Assembly: GCA_964019165.1 (NCBI GenBank)
Contig: OZ025286.1
Coordinates: 8,355,688 to 8,419,687 of the forward strand
DNA: 64,000 nt
Direction: 5' to 3'
Source: Mastigias papua
Taxonomy: Eukaryota > Cnidaria > Scyphozoa > Rhizostomeae > Mastigiidae
Shown here: piece after piece, positions 22,660-35,986 of the stretch
How the letters are laid out: each line of letters begins with the position of its first letter
How positions within the stretch are numbered: position 1 is the stretch's first letter
The notes under the pieces: model-generated
Told to the model about the DNA's origin: nothing
Seen by the model: the letters and a program-made list of their open reading frames with translations, nothing else
Database searches by the model: none
Position numbers and translations under genes: made by a program

Positions 22660-25308
22660 ACCTGTTCAATAGTACCTCGCCTTAATCTTTAAATACGTTT
22701 TCTCAAATGAAAGATGTCCTGAAGTAATTTCTTCATGTAGTGCTAGCATGACCTCTTCCTTTAAAGCCCTTGGGATTACTAGTTGTGTACGCACATTGAC
22801 TCTAGACCGTGCCTTACCGTTATCTAGATGATAGAGAATACCTTCTTCGTACACGTAATTATCAATAGTGGCCATTAATCGCCTAGCACTATCAGAATCT
22901 TCGGGAATATTACCCTTATCAAAATAATCTATGAAATCTTGGAGACTGGGATCTTGTTTCTGAAAGTCTCTGACTCTGTCTAGTTGTAATCCGGGCGAGT
23001 CAATAGCATTAACATTAGTCTCTATATCTGGGGCCTCATTTGGGTGTGGCATCCTGGATAGTGCGTCAGCATTACCATGCAATTTACCTGCCCTATGCTT
23101 AATGTTAAACGTGTAACTCTGCAATGTTAAGGACCAACGGGAAAGTCGAGAGTGAGGGTCTCTTGCATTGTCAAGCCATTTAAGAGGGTTATGGTCTGTT
23201 ATTATGTCGAACATCCGGCCATATAGGTATGGTCTAAAGTGCTTGATACCCCATACTAACGCTAAACATTCCCTTTCTATAGTTGCATATTTTCGTTCAT
23301 GCCTTTTCAGACTCCTACTTGCGAATGCTATGGTCTTTTCTACTCCATTAATATTCTGCGATAATACCGCACCAATACCTGTATTACTAGCGTCTGTATA
23401 GAGCGTGAATCTTTCCTTGAAGTTAGGATATGCTAATACTGATGAAGAAAGCAGCGCGTGTCTTAGTTGGTCAAAAGATTGTTGGCATTCTTCGGACCAT
23501 TTAAATTTAACACCTTTCTTAAGTAATGCATGTAATGGAGTAGCGATTGTGGCAAATCCTTTGATGAACCTACGATAGTATGATGCTAATGCTACAAAAC
23601 TACGAACCTCATTACAATTAGTCGGTACTGGGTAGTGTCTGATAATCGCAATCTTTTCAGAGTTAGGCCTAATACCGTCTTTACCTACGACATGACCTAA
23701 ATACAAAACTTCTGGCTTGCAAAAATGGCATTTCTTTGGTTGTAATTTCAAACCTTCCGTCCGGAGACGGTCAAAAACAGCACGCAAATTGTGCAAATGT
23801 TGCGGGAAGGACTTTGAATATACTATAACATCGTCCAAATATACCATGCATATTTGCCATTGAAGACCACTTAAAACAAGCTGCATCATTTTTTGGAAAG
23901 TGTAACTTGCATTTACAAGACCCATAGGCATGACTTTAAATTCAAAATTACCCTGTCTAGTGCAAAAGGCTGTTTTCTCCATATCTCCAGGCTTCATGGG
24001 CGTTTGCCAGTAACCAGATGCAAGATCTAATGTTGTAAAGAAACATGCATCACCTAAAGAATCGAGTACTTCATCAACACGAGGCATTGGAAAGATTTGT
24101 TTCTTTGTAATAGAATTCAATTTTCTAAAGTCTACGCAGAATCTTGGTGAGCCATCTTTTTTTGTAACAATTACTAATGGCTGTGACCATGGGCTATTTG
24201 ATTCCTGGATAATTCCCTTTTCAAGCATGCCCTGGATGTGTTCATCTATCATATCTAGCTGGCTATGGGGAATCCTATATGGGCGTTGAGCTAGGGGTTG
24301 GTGTTCTCCTGTGTCTATATTATGAGTAAAGCGATGGGCTCTGCCTAAGTCGAATTTATTTGTCGTAAATACGTCCTGATATTCGAGCAATAAATCTATC
24401 AGACGGCACTTTTCACTTTCGTTTATGCTGCAATTAGATAAATCAATATTGTCAATCCACGAAGTAGAAGAATCAGAAGTCATCTTACCTTTCTCCTTGA
24501 GGCAGTCTCTGTCATCAATTATTTCTGCCATTCCCACACAAGTACCTGCATGTATTTTAACTGGAGAGAGATTAGCATTTGCAATTCTAATAGGAATTCG
24601 ACCTCTAGTAACATTTGCTACACAACGAGCTGGAAAAAGTAAAGAGTCGTGACTAACTACCTCGTACTTTGGCTCGACAAGAACGGTTCCTTTTAGCCCA
24701 GTTACAGACCCAGTAAGAAGTGCTTCGCTGCGCGCAGGTATTTCTAGCGTCTCTATAGCGCAAACGGGAACGCGAGTAGGTTGCTTTAAAGCACTAACAT
24801 GCAAGGACTGTTGACCAAGCTTAATACACATGCTACCTAAATCTAAACTTGCACATGACTTGATGAGAAAATCTGTTCCTAGGAGGAAGGAATATTTAAA
24901 ATTACGAATGACATAACAATCAACGTACCATATACTGTCTCCTAAATCTAATTCTACAGTTGTTTTACCAATGATACTCAGATTTTCTCCTGTAGCGGTT
25001 CTAGCTTTGATACTACACGGTTGTATTTCTAGTGGCGTTTTAGAATGTCTATTGATAAGTTCACATAATTCGGAACTCATTATTGAAATACCAGATCCAG
25101 AATCAACAACTATGTCTGTTTGGTAATTCGCAACCTTAGCGTTAAATGTAACACATTGATATACATCAATTTTATTTACCGTATGAATTACCTTAGTGGC
25201 TTGGGGATTTTTGTAGTCAGGGTTGGCTGCATCACACCCCAAGGATGATACGTGAGCAGCCTTCTCTAGTTTTTTGGCTTCTGGTAAAATGACCTTTTCG
25301 AACGGCAT
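22660..25308 (-). CDS. pol: Gypsy pol: protease, reverse transcriptase, RNase H and start of integrase; ends at a premature TGA
   Basis: 880 codons from the first ATG, but translation probably enters by -1 frameshift from gag at 25269-25275. Protease active site VDSGSGIS (D69 of this frame), then a flap/FLLGTDFL region. RT blocks include KKDGSPRFCVDFRKLN (about 383-398), LDLASGYWQ, FKVMPMGLVNA and the catalytic YLDD (490-493). RNase H follows with LYTDASNTGIGAVLSQ and a TDHNPLKWL block, then the integrase zinc-finger histidines. TGA at 22666-22668 replaces the conserved tryptophan of RYYW. The remaining frame is clean, so this looks like a single recent point mutation. Confidence 0.93.
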
Positions 25309-26162
25309 TCACGTTCATAATGTCCAACCTTCTTGCAATAGTTGCATATAGGACGGCCATCTGTGCTCCTCAGATTTCGATCGCTAGACCAGTTGTACCT
25401 CCTTCCGTAATTCGGGGGTCCTGCAGATATTTTTGATTCCGTGAGGGCAGTCGTCAATTTTTCTACTGCGTTTTCCAGTCTGTCAATTCTTTCTTGCAAT
25501 TGTTTCTCACCAGACATGGCGGCGACAGGGGTCACAGGCGGTTCAGTGTAGAACGTCTGGGTCCAGGGGGCAGTGCCATTGACAACGTGATCGTTAATCT
25601 CTTCCCTTTTTGCCACTTCTAGCGCCTTATTAAAATTACTGGGGTCAGAAATTAAAACGACGCGTTTGAGTGCAGGTCGCAGGCCATTTACAAAATGTTC
25701 TCTCATTAGAGTAGCTTGGTGTTCCAGCGGCATTTCTGTGTATGCCCGGCGAACTAGCTGTTGAATCACCCTGGCAAAATCTTCGGCAGATTCAGTTGCC
25801 CCTTGTTTTCTCGAGTAAAGGTCTGCGTAGTAAAACCTTCTGGCCTCCTTAGGGATGAAATGGTCCACGAGGGCGCTTTTCAATTCTTCCCAATCTGACT
25901 GCTGGCTATCGGACAGCTCATCATATAATTCGGCAGCTCTGTCCCGGAGGAAAGCTGGCAAAATTTCTATTTGACGTTTTTGGGACCAACCGTTGGCTTT
26001 TGAAATCCTTTCAAAACTTTTTAACCACTTTTCCACATCTTCTCCCGGCTCTCCGAAAAATTTTGTTGGGTGGACAACAGTCTTGGGTGACTCTTCCATG
26101 CCTCTTAAAGGTGGGGTCACAAACGATACTTCAGTGTCTCTCGTTTTTCGTCCCTTGCCCAT
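25266..26162 (-). CDS. gag: Gypsy gag polyprotein (298 aa)
   Basis: A capsid-like region (FFGEPGEDVEKWLKSFERIS, LRDRAAELYDEL, HFVNGLRPALK) is followed by a short coiled-coil-like stretch (QLQERIDRLENAVEKL, 221-236) and one CCHC zinc knuckle (C273, C276, H281, C286). It forms the particle and binds RNA. The stop TAG (25266-25268) follows directly after an A-AAA-AAC heptamer. The pol frame overlaps gag and lies in -1, so Gag-Pol is probably made by programmed -1 frameshifting. Intact. Confidence 0.93.
   Translation of the reverse strand: MGKGRKTRDTEVSFVTPPLRGMEESPKTVVHPTKFFGEPGEDVEKWLKSFERISKANGWSQKRQIEILPAFLRDRAAELYDELSDSQQSDWEELKSALVDHFIPKEARRFYYADLYSRKQGATESAEDFARVIQQLVRRAYTEMPLEHQATLMREHFVNGLRPALKRVVLISDPSNFNKALEVAKREEINDHVVNGTAPWTQTFYTEPPVTPVAAMSGEKQLQERIDRLENAVEKLTTALTESKISAGPPNYGRRYNWSSDRNLRSTDGRPICNYCKKVGHYERECRSKRSFYQKPKN
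25269..25275 (-). promoter_or_regulatory. Canonical -1 ribosomal frameshift heptamer (A AAA AAC) at gag/pol junction
   Basis: On the minus strand the last two gag codons are AAA AAC after CCA, giving A AAA AAC in the correct phase directly before the TAG. A -1 slip continues as AAA AAA CTA GAG, which is the pol frame (KKLEKAA). Confidence 0.8.
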
Positions 26163-26351
26163 TCACGAAGTTCGCAATTTTACAATGTCTATATACACAA
26201 ACTAACTATTGAGGGTTATATCTGTAAGGTAACAATATGTACAGTGTGCACTTACTACTACGAGCGGTTTCTTGACTTCTTTTCTCGAAGTTTCTTCACG
26301 AGTCGGCTAAGGCTTGAGGTGGGCTCGAAGAATTCTGCAATCTCTTGAAAT

Positions 26352-26369
26352 CCCACGACAATGTCACCA
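26352..26369 (-). promoter_or_regulatory. Probable primer binding site of Gypsy element
   Basis: Two bases inside the 5' LTR, the minus strand reads TGGTGACATTGTCGTGGG. TGG complements a tRNA CCA end and the position is right. The tRNA was not identified; TGGTGAC is compatible with a tRNA-Trp type primer but the rest does not settle it. Confidence 0.55.
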
Positions 26370-26371
26370 TT

Positions 26372-26979
26372 TGTGATCTGCTCACAGATCTCTCTAACTT
26401 TAACGGCAGGATAAACACAAAGAAGCAACTCACTTGTGTTTTCTCTTTCTACATGCATATATTCTCATTAAGCTACTGAGGTCTTTCACAAGCACCTACA
26501 GCACGATAACTACTTTCTATCGTTATCCTCCCCCTTATTTTCTAATAGGGGTGTAATATATATAGTATAAGAATACTGATGTGGGATGTGTCAGCGTTTA
26601 TGCCGACGTAGCGTAATCGTTACTCAGCATAAATGGGGTATAGGGTAGTGCTAGTTTCTTCTAGAATATTTAGTCCAGTCGTGTATGATGTAAGTGTAAA
26701 TAATCCTTAATCCTAAACAATACATTGGAATGCTGTGTAATGCTCAGTCACTACCACGGGGATTCCTTGCATCCTACTTCGAGTTTGCGTAATAGACGGA
26801 ATGGCTACATGTAAGCAGACACTACTTGGCCAAACCATATTCTACATAGAAATAGCAAAACGAACTATAGAGCATATAGAAACATTTATAGCAAAAAGCA
26901 CAGCAAATAGAGTATGCGCGAAGCAATGCGCAGCGCGTGTCACCTCCCTTCTTTTGATCATAAAATCAGCATTATTACA
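26372..26979 (-). repeat. 5' LTR of Gypsy element (608 bp)
   Basis: Partner of 20731-21338 with three differences (C/T near 26713, G/A near 26863, T/C near 26886). A TATA-like stretch on the element strand at about 26555-26567 could serve as core promoter. Confidence 0.95.
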
Positions 26980-29131
<2,152 letters not shown>

Positions 29132-29222
29132 CAGTAGCTAGCGAGTAACCAGGATTTCTCCTTTTTTGGTGCAAACGGAAAGGTTGATATACTGCTCAGA
29201 AAAACCAGGAGAAAATTAAAAT

Positions 29223-29293
29223 TTGCCACCACCTGGGATCGAACCAGGGTCTCTCGCATTCCGGGCAAGCGTCTTAACCACTAGACCACAGTG
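29223..29293 (-). tRNA. tRNA-like sequence, probable pseudogene or tRNA-derived SINE head
   Basis: Folds as a 71-nt cloverleaf on the minus strand: acceptor GCCACTG with TGGTGGC, D arm with GTCTAGTGGTTAAGAC, anticodon stem CTTGC/GCGAG, T arm CCTGG-TTCGATC-CCAGG. Internal A and B boxes are good. The anticodon loop is CCGGAAT: position 33 is C instead of the near-universal T, and the apparent GGA (Ser) anticodon lacks the long variable arm of tRNA-Ser. I therefore call it tRNA-like and not a functional tRNA. It lies between two (TA)n arrays. Confidence 0.6.
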
Positions 29294-29299
29294 GCCTGG

Positions 29300-29533
<234 letters not shown>

Positions 29534-29595
29534 GAAAAGTCTGTTGGTACTACAGAACTTCACTATAGCACGAAAAAGCGGTACCATGTTTTAAC

Positions 29596-29638
29596 CATAC
29601 TGAAAAGTTTATTTTCGTCCGACACTCGTCAGAGTATG
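29596..29638 (-). ncRNA. Candidate hammerhead ribozyme (best copy)
   Basis: Minus strand: CATACT (stem I) - CTGACGA - GTGTCGGAC (short stem II) - GAAA - ATAAACTTT (stem III of about two A-T pairs plus loop) - TC (cleavage) - AGTATG (closes stem I, six perfect pairs). The core bases CUGANGA and GAAA are all present. Tiny stem III is usual for PLE hammerheads, which may act as dimers. Confidence 0.6.
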
Positions 29639-29759
29639 AAACGTCGGATAGTTACCGAAAGGTGAACCGAAATATATAGCCAGATGCGGGTACACGTGAT
29701 ATGATGAATAATGTTTCCTGTTAGCCATATGATTGGTCACTTGGCACCTATTCACCATT

Positions 29760-30140
29760 GTTTACTTGAAGAGTCCAAGTGAGAAAATTTATTTTATTTA
29801 TTTACACAAGACTGGATCTTGAGTCTTTATGTAAACCGATTCCAAAACACTTAAATGAAAGGACGATTTTGCCTGCCCTATGATCCGAAAATTATCGTCT
29901 GAATATGTATTGGCGCATTCTGGGTTTTCAATGAGATGTTATCCTATGGCCGAATCACATGTCATTTTAGAATTAGAGCTTTTACACATATGAGGTAGCT
30001 GTTCCCTTATTATAGTGTTTTTCGTCCTGATGCTCGTGGGGGCATGTTGTTTTATTCTGTCTGCTAGTCTCTGCGTAGTACGCCCTACGTACGGAGCTTC
30101 ACATCTGCACAAAATTCATAAACTACACAACTATTTTGAG
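29760..30140 (-). pseudogene. GIY-YIG endonuclease remnant of the PLE
   Basis: Minus-strand reading: CEAPYVGRTTQRLADRIKQH (GIY-YIG strand and helix with the catalytic arginine), IREQLPHM, then HLIENPECANTYSDDNFRI, ESVYIKTQDPVL. A stop interrupts before HLIEN, and the linker to the RT (30505-30150) is shifted. Confidence 0.75.
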
Positions 30141-30505
30141 TGGTAGGAACGCTATCTTTTTTAGGATACCTTAGTATTGTAGACCACAAAAGGGTTTCAC
30201 AGCATAGAAACAGGATGTAATGGCTTTGTTGATTTTGTTGTCAAATTTTTATAAAACATTACCAATCCAGGGCAATTTTAGGTAAACTGGGCACTTCTCA
30301 GGACCACACGGTTTTTCCGCTGCAAAGTTGGCAAGTGTTTGCTTAATACAAGAAATAAGGACATCATCTGGATATCCATTGTCAATGAGCAGCTGTATAC
30401 TCTATCAAGCTCTGAGCCTAATGTAGTTTTGGAGCAAATCATTAGTGCCCTGTGAACTAAGGTTTTAATACGGCTGATTTTTCTTGATTTTGGGCTGAAG
30501 GAATT

Positions 30506-31531
30506 CTAACGGATGTATTGCCCTGTAAACGTTGGCTTTCTGTAAACGCTAGTAGGAAATCCAGTGTCCTCTCTTTCCACCAAAAGTTCTAGAAAGCTTA
30601 AGGAGTTGATTTGCTCCTTTTCTACTTTGAATTTTAAAGCTGGATGCAGCAAGGTAATTCTTCCATGAAAACAGTCACAATCCAGCTCGGAACTAAAGAT
30701 GACGAATGTATCGTCCACGTATCTAAAGTAGACACCTGGTTTTACCGTGTTATCAAAAAGTCTACTTTTATGAAAGCCCACGAAAATGGTTGCTAACACC
30801 GGCCCCATGGGGCTGCCCATTGCCACTCCGTCTAATTGCTTATAAATTTGGTTGTTAAAGCTAAATGTCACTCCTCGCGTAGCAATTAGCATCAATTCTT
30901 TAAAGATGTCCTCGGGGAATGGAGGGCAATCAAGGTGACCTCGATACAAAGCATCAGCACAAATCCCTATGGTCTCATCTAATGGCACATTTGTGAATAG
31001 ACTGCTAATGTCAAAAGAGCATAGAAATGCTTTGGTAGGTTCTAGGTTGCAATTTTGGATAACATTGGCAAACGTAAAGTAGTCTTTTATGCAATGTGAG
31101 GAGTAGGATTTTAGGACCGGTGGCAAAATTTCTGCTAACCACTTAGCAAGTTCGTGTTGAGAGGAGCCAATCATGGATAAAATGGGCCGAAGTGGGGTAT
31201 CTTCTTTATGTGTTTTAGGCAAGCCATACATGCGGGGGCGCTGTGAGCCTGTGGGTCGAATCCTATCGCAAAAATCACGAGCCAGGGTGTTTTGGTTTAC
31301 TAAGTCTAAGAGACGTTTTTGTAACTTCTGCTCGTTCTTGGCCGTATTGTCGTGCAAATTGACACTGCCCACATTTAAAAACTTGGTTTTATCCTCAAGA
31401 ATATTGCCCATCTTTTGAATGTAATCACTTCTATTTAAGATGACAACCCCAGATCCTTTATCAGGTTTTGTAATTAGGATCTGTTCATTGGAACGTAAGG
31501 ATTTGATAACGTGAAAGTTTTCTTTATGCAT
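30506..31531 (-). pseudogene. Penelope-like reverse transcriptase domain (341 codons open)
   Basis: LITKPDKGSGVVILNRSDYI, RMYGLPKTHKEDTPLRPILS, FLCSFDISSLFTNVPLDETI, GVTFSFNNQIYKQLDGVAMG, SPMGPVLATIF and the catalytic YFRYVDDTFVIF, then SLSFLELLVE and a YRKPTFTGQY ending. These are the ordered RT1-RT7 blocks of PLE RTs, which resemble telomerase RT. The catalytic aspartates are present and the domain is uninterrupted, but the frame stops before the GIY-YIG part, so the protein as a whole is broken. Confidence 0.9.
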
Positions 31532-31800
31532 ACTGAAATCTCCTAGGTCAACTGGGGTGCCACAGTAAGCGTGTGCCGAATCGCTTAACCTGGCTTTTAG
31601 GGAATTGAGCTCGTTGGATGAAATTGGCTGTTGCCTGGCAAATTAAGCGTATAGAATGTCAAATTCTCCAAAAACCTCCTCTCTGTTTACGTTTTTAGGT
31701 GGAAGACAAAAATCAGGGGCATTACTCAAAACAAATTTCTCCGCATCAGAGAGAGTATAATCGGAAAGGTTTAGAATATGTTTTTCTTTGTCACTATATA

Positions 31801-33510
31801 TATATTATGTATAGACACTCAAGAAAACATTTCAACTTTTAAAACATTTCGGCACAAGCCTTAATCAGTTCTAACGTTGCTGGTACATACAGCTCTTCTA
31901 TAACGATAAAACAAAGGAACAATATCTAATTAACTTACGACAATAGAGCACTTTACACAATGAAACAGGACTTAAAATGGATAGCACTTGAAATGGAAGG
32001 GAAATTATGTTTAGCATAAGAGAAAAGGGTATTGGAGAAGCTGATGCCTACTGTCCCAGGGGGTAGAGAGAAAACCATCCGAGAACAAAGTGGGTGTGAA
32101 GTAACATAAAATGAAAAGGAAACCCAATATGACCTAGAAAGGACGATATTGAGAGGAGGGAGATATATTAAAGAAAAGAGGCGACATAAATAATATTATA
32201 TAGAAGCATAACTAGATGAAAGTAGAAACCATTATATTGGGTTTCCTTTTCATGTTACTTCAGCTTTAGACTCAGTCAGTGGAAATTTTGGTTAACTTTC
32301 CCCCAAATGGGGTATTTTCCCCATTCAACGTATTTTTCAGGCCCTGGAGCTGGGGATACTTGTTGCCACCAATCATTTCCTTGTCTCCCAGATAATATGG
32401 TTATTTTTATTTGTTTGCTCTTGAGAACACCATACATTCTACTGACTTAGTTCAATAGTGAAAAAGTAGATTAAATGTTGGTGAATGGACACATTGAGCA
32501 TTCAGTTTGGCATTTTGCTGCTGTAAAGGAAAAACTTTTCACTGGAAGAAATATTCGCAGAGAAATTTTCACATAATTTATTTTCGCGATTTTGCACTGA
32601 AAACGTGAAAGGAAATCACGTAAGAACTAAAAGACATTGCTCTATCTCGAAAAAAATTACATTAAATTCTTTAAGAACTTTATATGAACTGAACTTTTCT
32701 GCATCTTACTACAATCATCTGAAAGTTGGTATTGACCCTGTAGCTTCTAAGAATTTCCGGAGATTCCATGCAAGTTTCTTGAAGACAAATTACATGTGTT
32801 CTTTCAAATGAGAAAAACTGTTATAAGAAAATAACGCTCAAAAAGCCAAAATCTCTAGACAATGTTTAAGAAAACTTACAAGGCTCAAGTTCCAAAGTTT
32901 ATTTGTTTGTGCGCTAGAAATCTATACTTGCTTGGTTTTTGCAAGCTCCAGTACAAAGATCGAAACTTTTCTTTGGTTACCTCGGAAAGCAAGATCAAAG
33001 GTTTTCTTAGCAAATTACAATTTGCTCTTGTTACCAGTTTATTCCAGTAAACATTAAGAAAACCTCCAGAACGCCAAGAAAATGTCAGCATTAGGAAACT
33101 ATCAAAGTTAAAACAATTGAGGCTGGAGCAACAGAGTCATCTTCTTATTTGAAAAACAATATGTATGTTGCGAACTTTATTCATCTTAAATAAATATTTC
33201 GATACTATATTTTTCCTTTATTTTGCCAAAGATTCCTAACGTCTCTAGATCGCGGGAATTAATTCCACAAATTTTCTGATTTTCTATCCCTCAACCACAA
33301 AAATTTCTTGTGTGAAAATTTCTTTACGAAAAGACTTCAGTACCTATGACCTATGTATCTATATGATCATGTAGCTCTTATATGACATAAAATGAATAAA
33401 TATTGGCAATAATTCCTATAACAGAGTGTTTTCTCTCATAGGAGTTGCCCAATCAGAGACATAGCTAAACCACAAGACCTTATATACTTTGGATGTGTTT
33501 CCACATAGAA
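31801..33510. other. No recognisable feature
   Basis: AT-rich, short chance frames (such as at 32605-32811 and 32862-33050) without domain or codon signal. A 15-bp ATTGGGTTTCCTTTTC near 32235 has an inverted partner (GAAAAGGAAACCCAATAT, about 32113), so a small unclassified inverted-repeat element may lie at about 32110-32260. Confidence 0.45.
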
Positions 33511-33812
33511 AGATGCCTGTATCTTCACAGGCATTTGTACATGTAAGACACAGCTAGAATCTGCATGCAGTCAAATTGCAGCCCTCCTTTTCAAGCTACA
33601 AACAGCTTCTCGCTGCCAACTCAATGAGCATACAGCTGCAACAAGCCAGCTCAGAGCTGGGGAGAGATCAAAGAAATGCGTGGCACCAGCGCCCCTGTAG
33701 TAAACCAATAAAGAAAGTTGATTTCCAGGCTCTGCAAGACGTATATCCCAAAACAGCTCTGTTTAAAAGTCTACCATACGGTGAATTTGATAAATCTCAC
33801 CAAAACAAGTAA

Positions 33813-34089
33813 ATTGCCTACCAAAGTATTGAAACACTAGCTAGCCATGATTTACGCTATATAAAAGCTATAGCACCCCCTCCCTCTTCAAACAATTTTT
33901 TCTGAAGCAAATATGAATAACCCGACTGGTAAAATTGATGTATGTGTACAATGCTACAGGTCTCCACTATCGACACAACATTGTTTGAGGGGAGGGGGCT
34001 TACATGTTAATTGTTAAGACGGGAAATTTTCAGGAGAGAGACTAATTGAAAAAATATGTAGGTGTTCCAAGTACTTTCGGCAGGCATTG
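33813..34089. mobile_element. Inverted-repeat MITE, copy 1 (about 277 bp)
   Basis: Outer ends ATTGCCTACCAAAGTATTG and the inverted GTACTTTCGGCAGGCATTG; inner arms CACCCCCTCCCTCTTCAAAC and the inverted TTTGAGGGGAGGGGGCT. Related copies lie at 60106-60385 and 63003-63215, so this is a repeat family. No coding sequence. Confidence 0.75.
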
Positions 34090-34704
34090 TCTCATATTGA
34101 AATTTAAAGAGGGCAGGTAGAATTCTTGCAGTGGTTTGTACCTATAGGTTTTCAAAGGTGCTGATTTCATTCATAGCTCAGTCATAGCAATGTCTCCACA
34201 GGGTGATCAGCTGTTATCGCTATTTACTGTTTTAACAGACGTTGTGATGAGGAAAATTAGCTTAAATATCTACAAATATTAACGATAGTAGAAGCTATAT
34301 CCAACATTAGCAGCATATTGGGCAAAAGTTTCCTGTGTAGAATATTAACCAACTTTCCACCAATGGGCAAGATGCGTAGAAAAAACAGATAGTAAAAGGT
34401 AAGAAATAACATGGTATGTTGTCATTTGCCTATACCCAGTGTGTATTTCATGAGATTACGCTGGAGTTTTCGGGCGTCGACCAAGTCTGTCTTACGGCTT
34501 AATAGTGTGATATTTGTTGTTCTTCACATAGGCGTCCAGTAATAAGATATTATATTGTCCTTGCGTGTTACCTTTGCGTACAGGCAAAGTATGTGAACTA
34601 ACATGCAACTTCAGCTGTATATGGAATGCACCATAACACTAAATTCAATTCGGATACAGATTACATAAGTATACGTTGTGACAAGGAAACCGTATTGCAA
34701 CTGT

Positions 34705-34747
<43 letters not shown>

Positions 34748-35430
34748 TTAGAAGGAGTATGTATACGTTCAAATATACCAATGTTGAAATGAGAATGAAC
34801 TACCATGCAAATGACAACAGATGCTACACCAGTGGGATGTTAAACATTTCCTCTCATGAAATGGAGACTAAACTTTAGAGCTTGAAAAGTTATTATTTGA
34901 CTTTCTGAGACGCTTCATATTCAAAAAGTCTAGAAAGTACTGTCAGAAACCACAGAAAACTATGCCTGATTATCAGGACAAGGACTGTTCTTCAACACTA
35001 GCAAACAATAGTGTGAAGAAAGAATACTTAATTACATAGAGTAATGCTGACACTAAAGCATTTAATAGAGAAACATTCTCCTCTGCAAAAGTCAAATCCT
35101 TCAAGTCTGCTACAACATCAGCGGTGATTCAATGGGCCTGTTGTATAGAGCAGCATAAAAATGACAGCTACCATTTCCATACGGCTGTTTTATTTGAAAA
35201 AACAAAATGATGGTCAGGGATAATCAGCGTATCCAAGAGGACTATCATATTTTTGTTAACTTTCAGATCATCCTGGATATCACTCTGCAAATAGAAATGT
35301 GGTGAAAGAAGACCAGGCTGTTCTAAAAAGTCCAAATCACCCCGCAATTGCAGTTCGACACAGGACTGCCAGTTCTACAAAGGCAAGGGCCAGGCAGGGT
35401 CGGAAAGGCAAGCGAGCTAAACGCTTGTCA
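34090..35430. other. No gene recognised; contains (AAT)n
   Basis: Unassigned sequence apart from a trinucleotide array at 34706-34745. Confidence 0.45.
34706..34745. repeat. (AAT)n microsatellite
   Basis: About 13 units of AAT/ATA. Confidence 0.95.
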
Positions 35431-35543
35431 GTAGTGAGGTAGCAAACACTGTCTATAAAAACAAACTTGATTGCCGCGTTCATTTCCTGGTCCATGCAAA
35501 ATGTACTTCACGACAAGGGGATAGCCGTCTGTGCAATTTCCTG

Positions 35544-35806
35544 TTGAACTGGAGCCAAAAGAAGGTGCATGAGCCTGTTGATACAGTGTGGGAAATTGAG
35601 ACAGCCATTGAGAAAGTTGCACGATCTTCGATGTCTAGGCTGCAAAGTCTACAACAGCAACTGACCAGTGCATGTATATACAAGGATGAGTGGCTGCAAT
35701 GTGCCCTCAGCATTCTAGTCAAAAATTCAATCCAACTTTTCTTGGACCCCTGCGATGCAAACACGTGTGTGTATGATTGGTTGGACACTTATCGCGGAAA
35801 AAGTAA
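35544..35806 (+). other. Possible protein-coding exon of an unidentified gene
   Basis: The frame open over this stretch has a soluble, helical, non-repetitive composition (VDTVWEIETAIEKVARSS, LQSLQQQLTSA, WLQCALSILVKNSIQLF, DANTCVYDWLDTYRGK) and the GC content is higher than its surroundings. It is followed by AAAAAGTAAGGAC, a fair 5' splice-donor context at about 35805. I do not recognise the protein. No retroelement motif is seen. An overlapping antisense frame exists, so this stays tentative. Confidence 0.35.
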
Positions 35807-35983
35807 GGACAAACAAAACAAGACGACAAACTTACTTATTGAGCATTACTCTTCTGTTTTCTTGCAAAGTATACAAATACAGATGAAAATCCCGTTTTAT
35901 TTATAATAATTTCATTCATTTTATAATATTTATACAGGGTAAGTATTCAATGCACAAAGTGAAGTTGATTACGAACTGCTCTG

Positions 35984-35986
35984 TTA
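35984..35986. repeat. TTA target duplication, left
   Basis: TTA directly before the TIR at 35987. Partner at 36811-36813. Confidence 0.6.

Noticed and set aside
23168..23401. Plus-strand frames opposite Gypsy pol
   Set aside because: Shadow frames of the minus-strand pol gene.
29223..29293. Functional tRNA-Ser(GGA)
   Set aside because: There is no long variable arm and position 33 is C, so the anticodon assignment is not credible.
32605..33091. Short frames at 32605-32811 and 32862-33050
   Set aside because: Low-complexity, AT-driven frames with overlapping antisense frames and no domain or splice support.
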